Notes: generated from the letters alone by a model not told the origin. 64,000 bases of DNA from Gammaproteobacteria bacterium (GCA_028819075.1 JAPPMM010000037.1:1-64000), one strand, 5' to 3'. Numbered from the stretch's first letter, positions 17,719 through 27,488 are shown. A program made the numbers and translations.

Positions 17719-18125
17719 AGCGCATGAAGCTGAGCCAGGAGCTGATCGCCATCCTCGCCGTCGGCGTGACGCTGACGGGCTTGCAGGTGACCCAGTTCGT
17801 CAGCCTGCGCGGCGAGATGGGTGAATTGCGCGGCGAGATGGGGACGATGGAGGCGGGCCTGCGCGGAGACATGGTGAGGATGGAGGCGGGCCTGCGCGGA
17901 GACATGGCGAGGATGGAGGCGGGCCTGCGCGGAGACATGGCGAGGATGGAAACGCGCCTGCGCGGAGACATGGCGAGGATGGAAACGCGCCTGCGCGGCG
18001 AAATCAACATCCTGCGCGAGGACGTCCGCCACGACATCGACGCCCTCAGGATCGACATCCAGGAGATCCGCGGGGACGTCCGCCAACTGCGCGACGCGCT
18101 GCTGGTGCCCGCGACGGGCGGGTGA
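17715..18125 (+). CDS. Small membrane-anchored coiled-coil protein, expanded copy
   Basis: A 136-residue paralogue of the preceding gene. The membrane segment and the C-terminal 'VRHDIDALRIDIQ' region are almost identical between the two. It differs by extra copies of an 11-residue unit (MEAGLRGDMAR), which lengthens the coiled coil. Eleven-residue periodicity suits a right-handed coiled coil. It overlaps the upstream gene by four bases. The function is unknown. Confidence 0.7.
   Translation: MKRMKLSQELIAILAVGVTLTGLQVTQFVSLRGEMGELRGEMGTMEAGLRGDMVRMEAGLRGDMARMEAGLRGDMARMETRLRGDMARMETRLRGEINILREDVRHDIDALRIDIQEIRGDVRQLRDALLVPATGG
17847..17978 (+). repeat. 33-bp tandem repeat within a coiled-coil gene
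   Basis: Four 33-bp units start at 17847, 17880, 17913 and 17946, with a fifth partial unit at 17979. Each encodes 11 residues (MEAGLRGDMAR). The near-identity of the DNA suggests recent expansion by slippage or unequal exchange, so copy number may vary between strains. Confidence 0.85.
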
Positions 18126-18164
18126 TGGCGCCTCCTGCGCCCCGCTGCCCGGCGAGCGTTCCCG

Positions 18165-18734
18165 CTAGCGGATGACGGTGCCCCCCGTCCGATCATCGGG
18201 CACGAAGCGGTCCCGATACGGCATCTCCACCGCCGGCAGCGTCTCGGCGTTCATCACCGCGTCCTCGGGCACGAGGTCGTTCAGGTAGAGGATGTACGCG
18301 ATCACGGCGTAGGTCTCGTCCGCGGTCATGGTGCCGGGGGTGAGCTGGGGCATCGCCTTTACGGTGTAGTCGTAGAGAGTGGTGGCGTAGGGCCAGTAGC
18401 CGCCGACGGTGCGGCCGGCGGGCCACTCCTCCCACGGCTCCTGCGTCACCAGCACATCGTTGGGCCCCTCGGTGCCGGTGGGGCCGTGGCAGGCGATGCA
18501 CTGCATGAGGTAGATCTGTTCGCCCTCGGCGACTGTGCCGCTTCCGGGCGGCAGCCCCTCCCCGTCGGGCTTCACGTCGATGTCCCACATGGCGACGCGC
18601 TCGGCCGACGCCGGGCTGCCGAAGCCGAAACGCTCCGGGGGCTCGGCGCCGTCAGCGGAAGCCCCGGCCGACGAAGACCCGGCGGGCGCGCAGCCGACGG
18701 CCAGAACCATGGTCGCCAGCGCGAGCCGCCTCAT
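18165..18734 (-). CDS. SoxD-like c-type cytochrome lipoprotein
   Basis: The 189-residue product starts with a lipoprotein-type signal (LATMVLAVGC) and has one haem-binding CIACH motif at about residue 85. A likely distal Met ligand lies in 'KAMPQLTPGTMTADE', inside a class I cytochrome c domain. Its ATG overlaps the stop of the SoxC-like gene by four bases, so the two are co-translated. The cytochrome is the natural electron acceptor for that molybdoenzyme, as in SoxCD or SorAB pairs. I chose the start at 18734 because it begins the signal peptide and makes the overlap. Confidence 0.8.
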   Translation of the reverse strand: MRRLALATMVLAVGCAPAGSSSAGASADGAEPPERFGFGSPASAERVAMWDIDVKPDGEGLPPGSGTVAEGEQIYLMQCIACHGPTGTEGPNDVLVTQEPWEEWPAGRTVGGYWPYATTLYDYTVKAMPQLTPGTMTADETYAVIAYILYLNDLVPEDAVMNAETLPAVEMPYRDRFVPDDRTGGTVIR

Positions 18735-19996
18735 ACCAGGTCTCCCAGGCCGAAGGTGACGGTGCCGTTGGACCCGACCTTCCAAACCCTCTGGTGATTG
18801 TGGTGGTACGACGTGCGCTCGCCGCGCGCCTCCCAGAGCTGCTGCACCGTGGGCTGCACGTAGCCGGTCTCGTCGACCGCGCGGCTAATCAGCAGGCTCT
18901 CGCTGCCGTCCCAGTTCCAGAGATGGCGGAATCGGACCGTCGACTTGGGCAGGATGGGCTCCTGAAGCTCGGCCTCGGTCCAGCTTTCGCCGCCGTCGGT
19001 GCTGATGTCGACGCGTGTGATGCGCCCGCGTCCCGTCCACGCGAGCCCCTGGATCTCCCACCATCCCGGCTCGGGCAGCGTGTAGGGATACGCGGGGAAG
19101 GTGATGGTGGACTTGGCGTCCATGAAGAAGCTGAACTGGCGGGAAAGTCCGCCCTTGAGCGGGTCGGTGTAGCGGGAGGTCTCGTCCCGGGTCATGGTCG
19201 GGCGGTCGGTTACCTCGATGCGCCGCAGCCACTTGACGCTGGCGTTGCCCTCCCATCCGGGCAGGAGCAGACGCAGCGGGTAGCCCTGCTCGGGTCGGAT
19301 GGCCTCGCCGTTCTGCCCGTAGGCGAGAAGGGCGTCGTCCATGATCTTCTCCATGGGCACGCTGCGCGACATGACCGCGGCGTCGGCGCCCTCGGCCAGG
19401 ATCCAGGTCGCGGCCGGGTCGGCGCCCACCTCGTTCAGGATGGTCTTGACCGGAACGCCCACCCACTCGCTGGTGCTGAGCAGCCCGTCGAGGGCCTGGG
19501 GGGTGATCTCGACCGGCATGCGCTCGCGATTGTAGGCCCCGCCCCCGTTCCCGGAGCACTCGAGGAAGTAGGTGCGCGCCACCGATGGGTAGCGCTTCAG
19601 GTCGGCCATCGAGAAGACCATCGGGCGCTCGACCATCCCGTGCACCAGCAGCTCGTGACGGCCCGCGCGGATGTCGGGGATGCCGGCGTGATGGCGCTCG
19701 AAGTGCAGGTCCGCCGGCGTGATGGTGCCCTGCAGCTCCTGCAGCGGGCTGCGCGACGAACTGGAGAGCGTCTGCGAGCGGGTGAGACGCCGAGGCCGCT
19801 CCTCGGGCGCGCGCACGCCCACCTCGGAAGTGAAGCGGCCCGGGACCTTGGTGGGGTCGTCGGGCGGTGTCGGGGCCTCCTGCGCCACCAGCTTGACGGC
19901 GTCGGCCTTCGTCTTGATCAGGCCCGCGGCCACGGCCCCGGAAGTGGCGGCGATCCAGGTGCGGCGAGAGATGGGGGAGCGGCTGTTCGATGCCAT
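18731..19996 (-). CDS. soxC: SoxC-like sulfite/sulfane dehydrogenase, molybdopterin subunit
   Basis: The 421-residue protein has a twin-arginine signal (SRRTWIAATSGAVAAGLI) for export as a folded, cofactor-loaded enzyme. The molybdopterin domain includes 'FLECSGNGG', whose Cys is the expected molybdenum ligand in the sulfite oxidase family, and the C-terminal Mo-co dimerisation domain has 'TRVDISTDGGESWTEAEL'. GGAGG precedes the ATG. The enzyme should oxidise sulfite or a sulfane-sulfur intermediate in the periplasm and pass electrons to the overlapping cytochrome. No other sox genes lie nearby, so sulfite or another oxyanion may be the real substrate. The SoxC name reflects the family, not a proven reaction. 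Confidence 0.85.
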   Translation of the reverse strand: MASNSRSPISRRTWIAATSGAVAAGLIKTKADAVKLVAQEAPTPPDDPTKVPGRFTSEVGVRAPEERPRRLTRSQTLSSSSRSPLQELQGTITPADLHFERHHAGIPDIRAGRHELLVHGMVERPMVFSMADLKRYPSVARTYFLECSGNGGGAYNRERMPVEITPQALDGLLSTSEWVGVPVKTILNEVGADPAATWILAEGADAAVMSRSVPMEKIMDDALLAYGQNGEAIRPEQGYPLRLLLPGWEGNASVKWLRRIEVTDRPTMTRDETSRYTDPLKGGLSRQFSFFMDAKSTITFPAYPYTLPEPGWWEIQGLAWTGRGRITRVDISTDGGESWTEAELQEPILPKSTVRFRHLWNWDGSESLLISRAVDETGYVQPTVQQLWEARGERTSYHHNHQRVWKVGSNGTVTFGLGDLV

Positions 19997-20208
19997 CTCA
20001 GGTTCCCTCCGAACGGTGGTTTGCGATGCGACAGAACCTCGTAAGCCAGCCTACGGCGGGACGGACGGGCAGGCAAGGAACCGGGGGGGTAGCTCCGCGG
20101 GGGTAGGCGACGGTGGCGCCCGCTCGCCGCTCCCACCTTGCGCCCCGCCCGCCACGTGCGAGCTTGCCAGGTGTCGCCCTGATTCATCGCGCACCCGGAG
20201 CCGGTTCC

Positions 20209-23200
20209 ATGTTTCGTACCCCTGCCGTCACCGCCGATCCCACGACGCGGAACGCCGCGCGCGTTAGCCCGCGCGCGCTTTCTTCCCGTTTTCGCATCCT
20301 GATGTCCTGCGCCCTGCTGGGAGCTGCGGTCGCCGCCGTCCCGCCGCAGCATGCCGCCGCCCAGGGCACCCGCTTCCTGCGCCAGCCGGACGTGAGCGCG
20401 ACGCACATCGTCTTTGTGCACGCCAACGACCTGTGGCTGACGGGCCGCGACGGGGGCGATGCGATGCGGCTCACCAGCTCCGAGGGCGCGGAGACCGACC
20501 CGGCCTTCAGCGCCGACGGGCAGTGGATCGCCTTTTCGGGACAGTACGGGGGCAACACTGACGTCTACCTGATGCCCGCCACGGGCGGCCAGCCGCGGAG
20601 GCTCACCTGGCATCCCGCGGAGGACTTGGTGCAGGGGTGGACACCGGATGGCGAGATCCTCTTCCAGTCGGGCCGGGACGCGGTTCCCACAAAGCTTTGG
20701 AAGTTCTACACGGTGCCGCCGGCGGGCGGGCTGCCGGCGCCGCTCGCGCTTCCGCAGGCCTACCTGGGCGGAATGTCGGCGGACGGGGAGTACATCGCCT
20801 ACCAGGAGATCGGTTACTGGGACCCGGAATGGCGCAACTACCGGGGCGGGCAGGCGCAGCCGATCGGCATCGTCTCGACCGCCGACTGGGAGCGCGCCAC
20901 GCCCTCGTGGGAAGGCGAGCGGCACATGGATCCGGTGTGGATGGACGGCGTGGTGTACTACATGTCCGAGCGGGACTGGGCCAGCAACGTGTGGTCGTAC
21001 GATCCGCGCACGGGGACGGAGCGCCAACTGACACGGCACGCCGACTTCGACGTGAAGTCGCTCGGGGCCGGCGAAGGCGTGGTGGTCTACGAACAGGCGG
21101 GGTATCTGCACGAGCTGGATCCCGCGTCCGGGCGCACGCGCGCGCTCGAAATTCACGTGGCCGGCGACATGAACTGGTCACGGGCGCGCTGGGAGTCGGT
21201 TCCATCCGCCCAGATGCGCGACGCCCGCCTTTCCCCGACCGGCAAGCGGGCGCTTTTCGAGTGGCGGGGCGAGATCTTCAGCGTGCCCGTGGAGGAGGGC
21301 TCGTGGCGCAACCTCACCCGCACCCCCGGAGTGGCCGACCGCCATCCGGTGTGGTCTCCCGACGGGTCGCGCATCGCCTGGTTCAACGACGCGGCCGACG
21401 AGTACGCGCTCGTGGTCGCCGAGCAGGACGGGGCGAACCCGCGCCGCATCCGGATCGCCGAGCCCTCCTTCTACTTCCGGCCCGAGTGGTCGCCCGACGG
21501 GAGCAAGCTGGCCTTCACCGACACCCACTACCGCGTGCTGGTGCTGGATGTGGAGTCGGGCGAGGTGGACCACGTCGACACCGACCGCTTCGCCCACCCG
21601 CAGCGCACCATGAACCCGGTGTGGTCGCCCGATTCGCGGTGGATCGCCTACGCGCGCCGGCTCGACAACCAGTTGCGCGCGATCTTCGTGCACGACTCCG
21701 AGTCGGGCGAGACGCACCAGCTCACCGACGGCATGTCCGACGCCATCACCCCGGTGTGGGATGAGTCCGGGAAGTACCTCTACTTCCTGGCCTCCACCGA
21801 CTACGGCCTGAACACCGGCTGGCTCGACATGACCTCCTACGACCGGCCGGTCACGCGCGCTCTCTACCTGGCGCTCCTGGACGAGGACGAGCCCTCGCCC
21901 TTCCTGCCCCGGAGCGACGAGGAGGCGGAGGATGACGAGGAGGGCGAAGAGGGCGGTTCGGGGGCCGGCGGCCAGGGGTCGGGTGACGGCGGAAGTGGCT
22001 CCGGGGGCGGTGCGTCCCGTTCCGGCCAGGACGCGCCCGCGGCCGTCTCGATCGACTTCGACGGCATCGCCCGCCGCATCATCGACGCGCCCGGACTGCC
22101 CCTGGAGGACTACGCGGGACTCGCGCCCGGGCCCGAGGGCACCGTGTTCGTAATGCAAGGCGGAGGCTTCGGAGGCGGGGAGCTGCTCAAGTACTCTGTC
22201 GAGGACCGCGAGGCCGAGGACTTCGTCGAGCAGGCGACTGCGGTCACGGTCTCCCACGACCGCGAGCACCTCCTCTTCCGGTCCGGCCCTGGTTGGCGGG
22301 TGGTGGGGACTGCCCGCGCTCCCGGCGGAAACGACGGCCGCCTCGACTTCGACGGAATGCGGGTGCGCGTCGAGCCCACCGCCGAGTACGCGCAGATGCT
22401 TCGCGACGGCTGGCGCTTCATGCGCGATTTCCTCTACGTCGACAACCAGCACGGGGCGCCGTGGGATGATGTTTGGGACTGGTATTCGGCGTGGCTCCCG
22501 GACGTACGCCACCGTTCGGACTTCAACCAGTTGTTGGACATGCTCTCGGGCGAGATCGCCGTGGGGCACTCGTATGTGCGCGGGGGCGACTATCCCGATC
22601 TCGACAACCCCCGCACCGGCCTCTTGGGCGCGGACCTGGAGGAGGACGGCGGCTTCTACCGCATCACCCGCATATACGACGGCGGTGACTGGACCCCCGG
22701 AACCGCCGGGCCGCTCTCCATCCCTGGCATGGACGTGTCGGAGGGCGACTACCTGCTTGCGGTGGACGGGGCGGAGCTGCGCGCGCCCACCAACCCCTAC
22801 GCGCTGCTTGAGGGCACCGCCGGACGCACCATCACCCTGACGGTTGGACCCTCGCCTGCCATGGATGAGACCCGCGACATCATCGTGGAGCCCATCGGCA
22901 ACGAGGGCATCCTGCGCCGCTGGACCTGGGTGGAGGCGAACCAGGCCCGAGTCGACGAGATGAGCGGCGGCCGGCTGGCGTACGTATGGCTCCCCAACAC
23001 CGGACAGGGCGGATACCAGTATTTCAATCGCATGTACTACGCCCAGCAGGATCGCGAAGGGGCGGTCATCGACGAGCGCAACAACGGCGGCGGCTCGGCG
23101 GCCGACTACATCGTGGACATGCTGGACCGCGAGCTGACCGGTTACTTCAACTCGCGCGCGGGCGACCGCAAGCCGTGGACGCAGCCGATGGCCGGGCTGT

Positions 23201-23598
23201 TCGGCCCCAAGGTCATGGTGATCAACGAGCGCGCCGGCTCCGGCGGCGACCTGTTGCCCTACCTGTTCCGTTTCAAGGACGTCGGCCCCCTGGTTGGCAC
23301 CAAGACGTGGGGCGGCCTTGTGGGAACCTGGGACACCCCGCCCCTCATCGACGGAGGCGGTTTCGTGGCCCCCCGGGGCGGCTTCTTCGACGTGAACGGC
23401 GAGTGGGCCGTGGAGGCGGAAGGCGTGGCGCCCGACATCGAGGTGCGCAACGACCCCGCGCCCGTGATCGCCGGCGGCGACCCGCAGCTTGAGGCCGCCG
23501 TGCATGAAGCCCTCCGCCTGCTCGAGACCGGAAAGGTCACCTTCGCGGACGAGCCCCCGCCCCCGGTGCGCTATCGGCGACCGGGGGGCGGCCAGTGA
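20209..23598 (+). CDS. Tricorn-type S41 protease
   Basis: The 1129-residue exported protein follows the tricorn layout. After a signal peptide (ILMSCALLGAAVAAVPPQHAAAQ), WD40/TolB-like blades occupy roughly residues 45-560 (AFSADGQWIAFSG, VWSPDGSRIAWF, VWSPDSRWIAYAR). A Glu/Gly-rich low-complexity linker lies near 570-610. The tricorn C1 helical domain, a PDZ domain (FYRITRIYDGGDW) and the S41 catalytic domain follow, with S1011 in NERAGSGGD as the likely nucleophile. Tricorn proteases degrade oligopeptides. The ATG at 20209 has GGAG upstream and begins the signal peptide. Its stop overlaps the MFS transporter start. Confidence 0.88.
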   Translation: MFRTPAVTADPTTRNAARVSPRALSSRFRILMSCALLGAAVAAVPPQHAAAQGTRFLRQPDVSATHIVFVHANDLWLTGRDGGDAMRLTSSEGAETDPAFSADGQWIAFSGQYGGNTDVYLMPATGGQPRRLTWHPAEDLVQGWTPDGEILFQSGRDAVPTKLWKFYTVPPAGGLPAPLALPQAYLGGMSADGEYIAYQEIGYWDPEWRNYRGGQAQPIGIVSTADWERATPSWEGERHMDPVWMDGVVYYMSERDWASNVWSYDPRTGTERQLTRHADFDVKSLGAGEGVVVYEQAGYLHELDPASGRTRALEIHVAGDMNWSRARWESVPSAQMRDARLSPTGKRALFEWRGEIFSVPVEEGSWRNLTRTPGVADRHPVWSPDGSRIAWFNDAADEYALVVAEQDGANPRRIRIAEPSFYFRPEWSPDGSKLAFTDTHYRVLVLDVESGEVDHVDTDRFAHPQRTMNPVWSPDSRWIAYARRLDNQLRAIFVHDSESGETHQLTDGMSDAITPVWDESGKYLYFLASTDYGLNTGWLDMTSYDRPVTRALYLALLDEDEPSPFLPRSDEEAEDDEEGEEGGSGAGGQGSGDGGSGSGGGASRSGQDAPAAVSIDFDGIARRIIDAPGLPLEDYAGLAPGPEGTVFVMQGGGFGGGELLKYSVEDREAEDFVEQATAVTVSHDREHLLFRSGPGWRVVGTARAPGGNDGRLDFDGMRVRVEPTAEYAQMLRDGWRFMRDFLYVDNQHGAPWDDVWDWYSAWLPDVRHRSDFNQLLDMLSGEIAVGHSYVRGGDYPDLDNPRTGLLGADLEEDGGFYRITRIYDGGDWTPGTAGPLSIPGMDVSEGDYLLAVDGAELRAPTNPYALLEGTAGRTITLTVGPSPAMDETRDIIVEPIGNEGILRRWTWVEANQARVDEMSGGRLAYVWLPNTGQGGYQYFNRMYYAQQDREGAVIDERNNGGGSAADYIVDMLDRELTGYFNSRAGDRKPWTQPMAGLFGPKVMVINERAGSGGDLLPYLFRFKDVGPLVGTKTWGGLVGTWDTPPLIDGGGFVAPRGGFFDVNGEWAVEAEGVAPDIEVRNDPAPVIAGGDPQLEAAVHEALRLLETGKVTFADEPPPPVRYRRPGGGQ

Positions 23599-24899
23599 GC
23601 CGGCGAGGAGGCTCAGGATCCCAGCCCTCCGCGATCAGCCGCGCCGAGCGGGATGAGGCAGAGTCGACGCGCCGCCGCCAGGTCCGCTCGTGGGTGCTGT
23701 TCGATTTCGCCAACTCCATCTACCCGGCGGTCATGACCACGGCCGTCTTCCCGATCTTTTATGTCGGCACTGTGGTGGGGGGTGAAGGCGGTGAGGGAGA
23801 GCTGTGGTGGGGTTCGGCGGTCTCGCTTTCCGCGCTGGTCGTAGCCTTCTCGGCCCCGCTCCTCGGGGGGATCGCAGACCGCTGCGGGCTTCGCAAGCGC
23901 TTCCTCGCCGTCTATGTGGCGGTCTGTCTCGTCAGCGTGTCCCTGCTTGCCACAGTCGGTCCGGGGATGGTGCTCGCGGGCTTCATTCTGTTCGTGATCG
24001 CCAACATCGGTTTCGAAGGGGGGCTCGTCTTCTACAACGCCTACCTTCCGGACATCACCCCGCCCGAGGAGCGCGGTTCCGTGTCCGGCTACGGCTTCGG
24101 CTGGGGATACCTGGGGTCCGCGCTGGGGCTGATTCTGGCCCTGATCTTTATTCAGGTCCTCTTCCCGGGCCGCATCGAAGCCGTCTGGTTCCTGGTTGCG
24201 GGCTTCTTCCTTCTTTTCTCCATCCCCGCCTTCCGGAATCTGCCGTTAGACCAGGGCGGCGACATGCGAGTACGCGAGGCGGCGGTCTGGGGAACGCGAC
24301 GCTTCCTGGTGACCGTGCGCGAGGTCTGGGCCCTGCGCGACATTCGTCGCTTTCTCACCTCGTATTTCTTCTACATTGACGGGATCCTGACGGTCATCGT
24401 CATGGCCGGGGTCATTGCCACCGCAACCTTCGGGTTCGACCAGACCGACACCATCATCCTCTTCCTCGTCGTACAGTTCTCCGCGATGGCGGGAGCGCTG
24501 ACGCTCGCGAAGCCCACTGACCGGCTTGGCCCGAAGAAGGTCCTCACCGGAGTCCTGGTCATGTGGGTGATAGCCGGGATCGCCGCTTATTTCGTTCAAT
24601 CGACCGCGGTCTTCTATGGGCTGGCCATCGTGGCCGGACTCGGCCTGGGTTCGGTGCAGTCGGCGAGCCGCGCCTATCTTTCCCTCATGATTCCGAGGGG
24701 CAGGGAGGCGGAGATATTCGGCTTCTACGCCTTCTGCGGGCGGACCTCGTCGGTGCTGGGACCCGTGCTCTTCGGCTGGGCCACCTTCCTCGCGGCAGGC
24801 AACCAGCGCCCCGGCTTCCTCGTGCTTACCGCCCTGATGCTGACCGGGCTTCTACTGCTGCAGCGGGTGCCGGATTCCCGGGTGGCGGGCCAAAGCTGA
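23595..24899 (+). CDS. MFS transporter of the UMF1/Atg22-like family
   Basis: This 434-residue membrane protein has about twelve hydrophobic segments. Family features include the opening 'SWVLFDFANSIYPAVMTTAVFP', the first-loop motif GGIADRCGLRKRFL and 'FYNAYLPDITPPEERGSVSGYG'. The GTG start overlaps the stop of the tricorn protease gene (GTGA), so the two are probably translated together. Bacterial members are often proposed to export amino acids or other small molecules. Coupling to a peptidase would fit peptide or amino-acid traffic, but that is inference. Confidence 0.8.
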   Translation: MSRRGGSGSQPSAISRAERDEAESTRRRQVRSWVLFDFANSIYPAVMTTAVFPIFYVGTVVGGEGGEGELWWGSAVSLSALVVAFSAPLLGGIADRCGLRKRFLAVYVAVCLVSVSLLATVGPGMVLAGFILFVIANIGFEGGLVFYNAYLPDITPPEERGSVSGYGFGWGYLGSALGLILALIFIQVLFPGRIEAVWFLVAGFFLLFSIPAFRNLPLDQGGDMRVREAAVWGTRRFLVTVREVWALRDIRRFLTSYFFYIDGILTVIVMAGVIATATFGFDQTDTIILFLVVQFSAMAGALTLAKPTDRLGPKKVLTGVLVMWVIAGIAAYFVQSTAVFYGLAIVAGLGLGSVQSASRAYLSLMIPRGREAEIFGFYAFCGRTSSVLGPVLFGWATFLAAGNQRPGFLVLTALMLTGLLLLQRVPDSRVAGQS

Positions 24900-25983
24900 G
24901 CCCGCCGATGTCGTACCAGTCGATGCCGCGGTCCGGATAGCCGTCCGCGTCACCCGGACCGACCGGCCGGTCCACGAGCACGGCCAGCGTCGACCCGAGC
25001 ACATCGAAGCCGACGGCGCGATGCCGCACGCGCACGGAACCCGCGAACTCGGTGCCGACGAAGACGTCGAAGTGCGAGAACTCCTCACGGTCGCGGTTGG
25101 TCAGCACCCAGAGACGGTCCTGGTCGTCGACCCAGTGGTGTTCGGAGTAGCGCTTGGGCGTGCTGCGATACTCCTCCAGTCGGCACGGTCCCCGGACGAC
25201 CAGGCTCGACGGCGGTCCGCAGTTCTCCAGGTAGCGTTCGATATCGCTCTCCGAGGGATATTCGATCGTGTACAAGGAGGACCGCATCACAGTGCCAAAG
25301 TCGTCGTCCCGGTCGGCCAGATAGAACATCTGCCCATCGCACAGGCGGAAATACATGCCGCCGGACGACAGTCTGACCGCGCCTTCCAGCCCCTCCGGAT
25401 AGGCGAAGCCCTCCGCGACCTCCGGCATCCGGCATCCGGTCCCTGCGGCCATGTCATTGGGGAATATCCTCTCCCAGACGATGTCTCCGGTCTGCACATC
25501 GACGTCCAGGTGCCGGTTCTCCCATGTTTCCCCTGTCCAGTTGAAGTCTTCGCTCGGCAGCACGGAGTCGAACGGCCCGGATGGCTGGAGACGGCTCGGC
25601 AGGCGAACATCGAATATCCAGTCCCCCGACGGTTCGAACACCAACATGTGACGCCTCACGATCGCTACCACGCCGATCGTCCCGTCGGGTCCTCGCACAA
25701 TGCTCGATGGTTCGCTCGGGAATTCCCCCGGGCCCTGGCCGCGCCGGCCGAAAACCGCGGTTCGTCCGCCGTCCCGCGCAATGCAATGAACACGATTGTC
25801 GTAGCTCTCGATCACGCACACGGTGCCCTCGGTCGGCAGCGCGATATCTCCACCGAGCGACAAGGGGGCTCGGGCGGACGCGACCGGGGTCAGTTCGGCG
25901 ACCTGGGCCTGTGCCCCGGACGTCCAGCCGAGGGCCGGGAACACGAACAGAGCGATCACCAGTTGGATGTTGAATGTCTTCAT
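24826..25983 (-). CDS. Exported six-bladed beta-propeller protein
   Basis: The 385-residue protein has a signal peptide (NIQLVIALFVFPALGWTSGAQAQ) and NHL-like propeller repeats. 'FGRRGQGPGEF' is the hallmark phrase of the six-bladed propeller family common in Gemmatimonadota and Bacteroidota. Its 3' end overlaps the convergent MFS gene by about 75 bases. It pairs with the related gene at 26047-27315 on the same strand. The ligand is unknown. Confidence 0.75.
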   Translation of the reverse strand: MKTFNIQLVIALFVFPALGWTSGAQAQVAELTPVASARAPLSLGGDIALPTEGTVCVIESYDNRVHCIARDGGRTAVFGRRGQGPGEFPSEPSSIVRGPDGTIGVVAIVRRHMLVFEPSGDWIFDVRLPSRLQPSGPFDSVLPSEDFNWTGETWENRHLDVDVQTGDIVWERIFPNDMAAGTGCRMPEVAEGFAYPEGLEGAVRLSSGGMYFRLCDGQMFYLADRDDDFGTVMRSSLYTIEYPSESDIERYLENCGPPSSLVVRGPCRLEEYRSTPKRYSEHHWVDDQDRLWVLTNRDREEFSHFDVFVGTEFAGSVRVRHRAVGFDVLGSTLAVLVDRPVGPGDADGYPDRGIDWYDIGGLSFGPPPGNPAPAAAVEARSASGR

Positions 25984-26046
25984 TTAATGCTCCCTCCTGG
26001 CCAGATCATCTCTTGGCCCGACCTTCCGGGGTCAGAACCCGATGGA

Positions 26047-27315
26047 CTACATCTCCTGGCGTTCGCACGTCCGGTCGACGCGGTATCGGTGAATATACGG
26101 CACGTCATACTCATCGTACGTGGTGCCCCATATCTCGTCGCGGCTCGCGAGGACGATCGCGAGACGAGGGCTCCAGGGTTTGAAGGAGCCGCGACCGTGC
26201 CCGATCTCGACCGTGCCATCGAGCCTGCCATCCGCATCGCGTATCTCCCAGACATCGACGCGGTCCTCACGTAGCTCCCGAAGCAGCCAGATTGTCCCGT
26301 CCGTCCCGGCCACCACCTGCCTGACCGGGGGATGATGCTCCGGAACCCGGAACGCACTGCGAACGGCGCGGCGCCTCCGTTCAAGCGTTGCTTCACTGAG
26401 CACAAGCCACCCGGGCCCGGTCGGGTTGTAGTCCCCGGCTTCCCATCCGGCCAGTTCGTCCGCGAGGCGGCGTTCCATCGCAGACGTTACCTCACGCGGT
26501 TCGTACTCGACCGCTCGATGCAGAAGCGTGTCCCCGTGGATCGAGATGACGAGAATGTCGAAGGTCGGCGGACTATCGTCTTCTCGAACGTTGCCGATCT
26601 TTAAGACTGCCGAGCCGTCGGGCGTGAGCGCTGTGAGGTATTCGCCGAGTCCGGGCGACGGGAGGTCCCTGAGCGGGTGAATCTGAAACCTCCGCCGGCC
26701 ACGGCCATCCTCGAACTCGACTGCGTTGTCCGGCCAATGGATGGTGGCGATCGTGTCGAGGACCTCTCCGGACCGCGACAGCCTGCGGAGCGCGAGCCCG
26801 GGGTCGGCTCCCCGGGCCAGCCAGGGTCCCCAGCCGGCAGTCCAGATGCGGCTGCCGATCAGAGTACCGTCCGCAAGCACACGACGCGGGGTCAGGAACG
26901 CTCCTTCCTCCGGCACGGTCAGGTTGAACCGGATGACCTCCTCGGGTACGACCTCGTCCGTGGTAAAGAGTTGGAGCCGGTAGGCGTCGGCTATCCAGAG
27001 AGTGTCGCCGAGCCAGCCCACATTTGTGGCCGCAAGCTCGAAATCACCGGGCCCCTGGCCCGCGCGACCGATCCGGCGAAGGACCTGGCCATCGAGAGAG
27101 AAGACCGTAATTGCGGGAACCAGGGCCTGAGCGACATATAGCGCGCTGTCGGGCCCGATCGCAAGATCCAGAACGCCGGTGACAAGGTCCTCGCTTTCCA
27201 CGGATCCGATGCGCAGGACTTCTTCCAACTGCCATGGCGTGGGGCAGGCGGTCTGCGCGTGGAGTGCCCCCGGCGTGCAGAGGAACAGGGCAGTCGCAAG
27301 AATCGATGGACGCAC
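26047..27315 (-). CDS. Exported six-bladed beta-propeller protein
   Basis: The 422-residue protein has a short signal peptide (ILATALFLCTPGALHAQ) and propeller repeats with 'IGRAGQGPGDFELAATNVG', the same family phrase as the next gene downstream. The two are separated by about 60 bases and were probably duplicated. They are divergent to the TonB-dependent receptor gene. The function is unknown; binding of a substrate or partner outside the inner membrane is the usual guess. Confidence 0.75.
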   Translation of the reverse strand: MRPSILATALFLCTPGALHAQTACPTPWQLEEVLRIGSVESEDLVTGVLDLAIGPDSALYVAQALVPAITVFSLDGQVLRRIGRAGQGPGDFELAATNVGWLGDTLWIADAYRLQLFTTDEVVPEEVIRFNLTVPEEGAFLTPRRVLADGTLIGSRIWTAGWGPWLARGADPGLALRRLSRSGEVLDTIATIHWPDNAVEFEDGRGRRRFQIHPLRDLPSPGLGEYLTALTPDGSAVLKIGNVREDDSPPTFDILVISIHGDTLLHRAVEYEPREVTSAMERRLADELAGWEAGDYNPTGPGWLVLSEATLERRRRAVRSAFRVPEHHPPVRQVVAGTDGTIWLLRELREDRVDVWEIRDADGRLDGTVEIGHGRGSFKPWSPRLAIVLASRDEIWGTTYDEYDVPYIHRYRVDRTCERQEM

Positions 27316-27488
27316 GCTGTCTCCGGTCGAGGTCGATGCCGGCTGGCGCCCAATCAGGCTCGACAGCCGCGAACAACGAAGCTAGCGAGCCTCTGCCCTA
27401 CCCCGCGAGCTTGTATCTTGCGGCCATCAGGCGCACAATCTCCCGCGCATCCCGCGAAACCCGGAACCAGCCGAGGCCTCCCAAGCCC

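Noticed and set aside
17847-17978. Regular 33-bp repeats resembling a CRISPR array
   Set aside because: The units are contiguous without spacers and encode an in-frame coiled-coil repeat.
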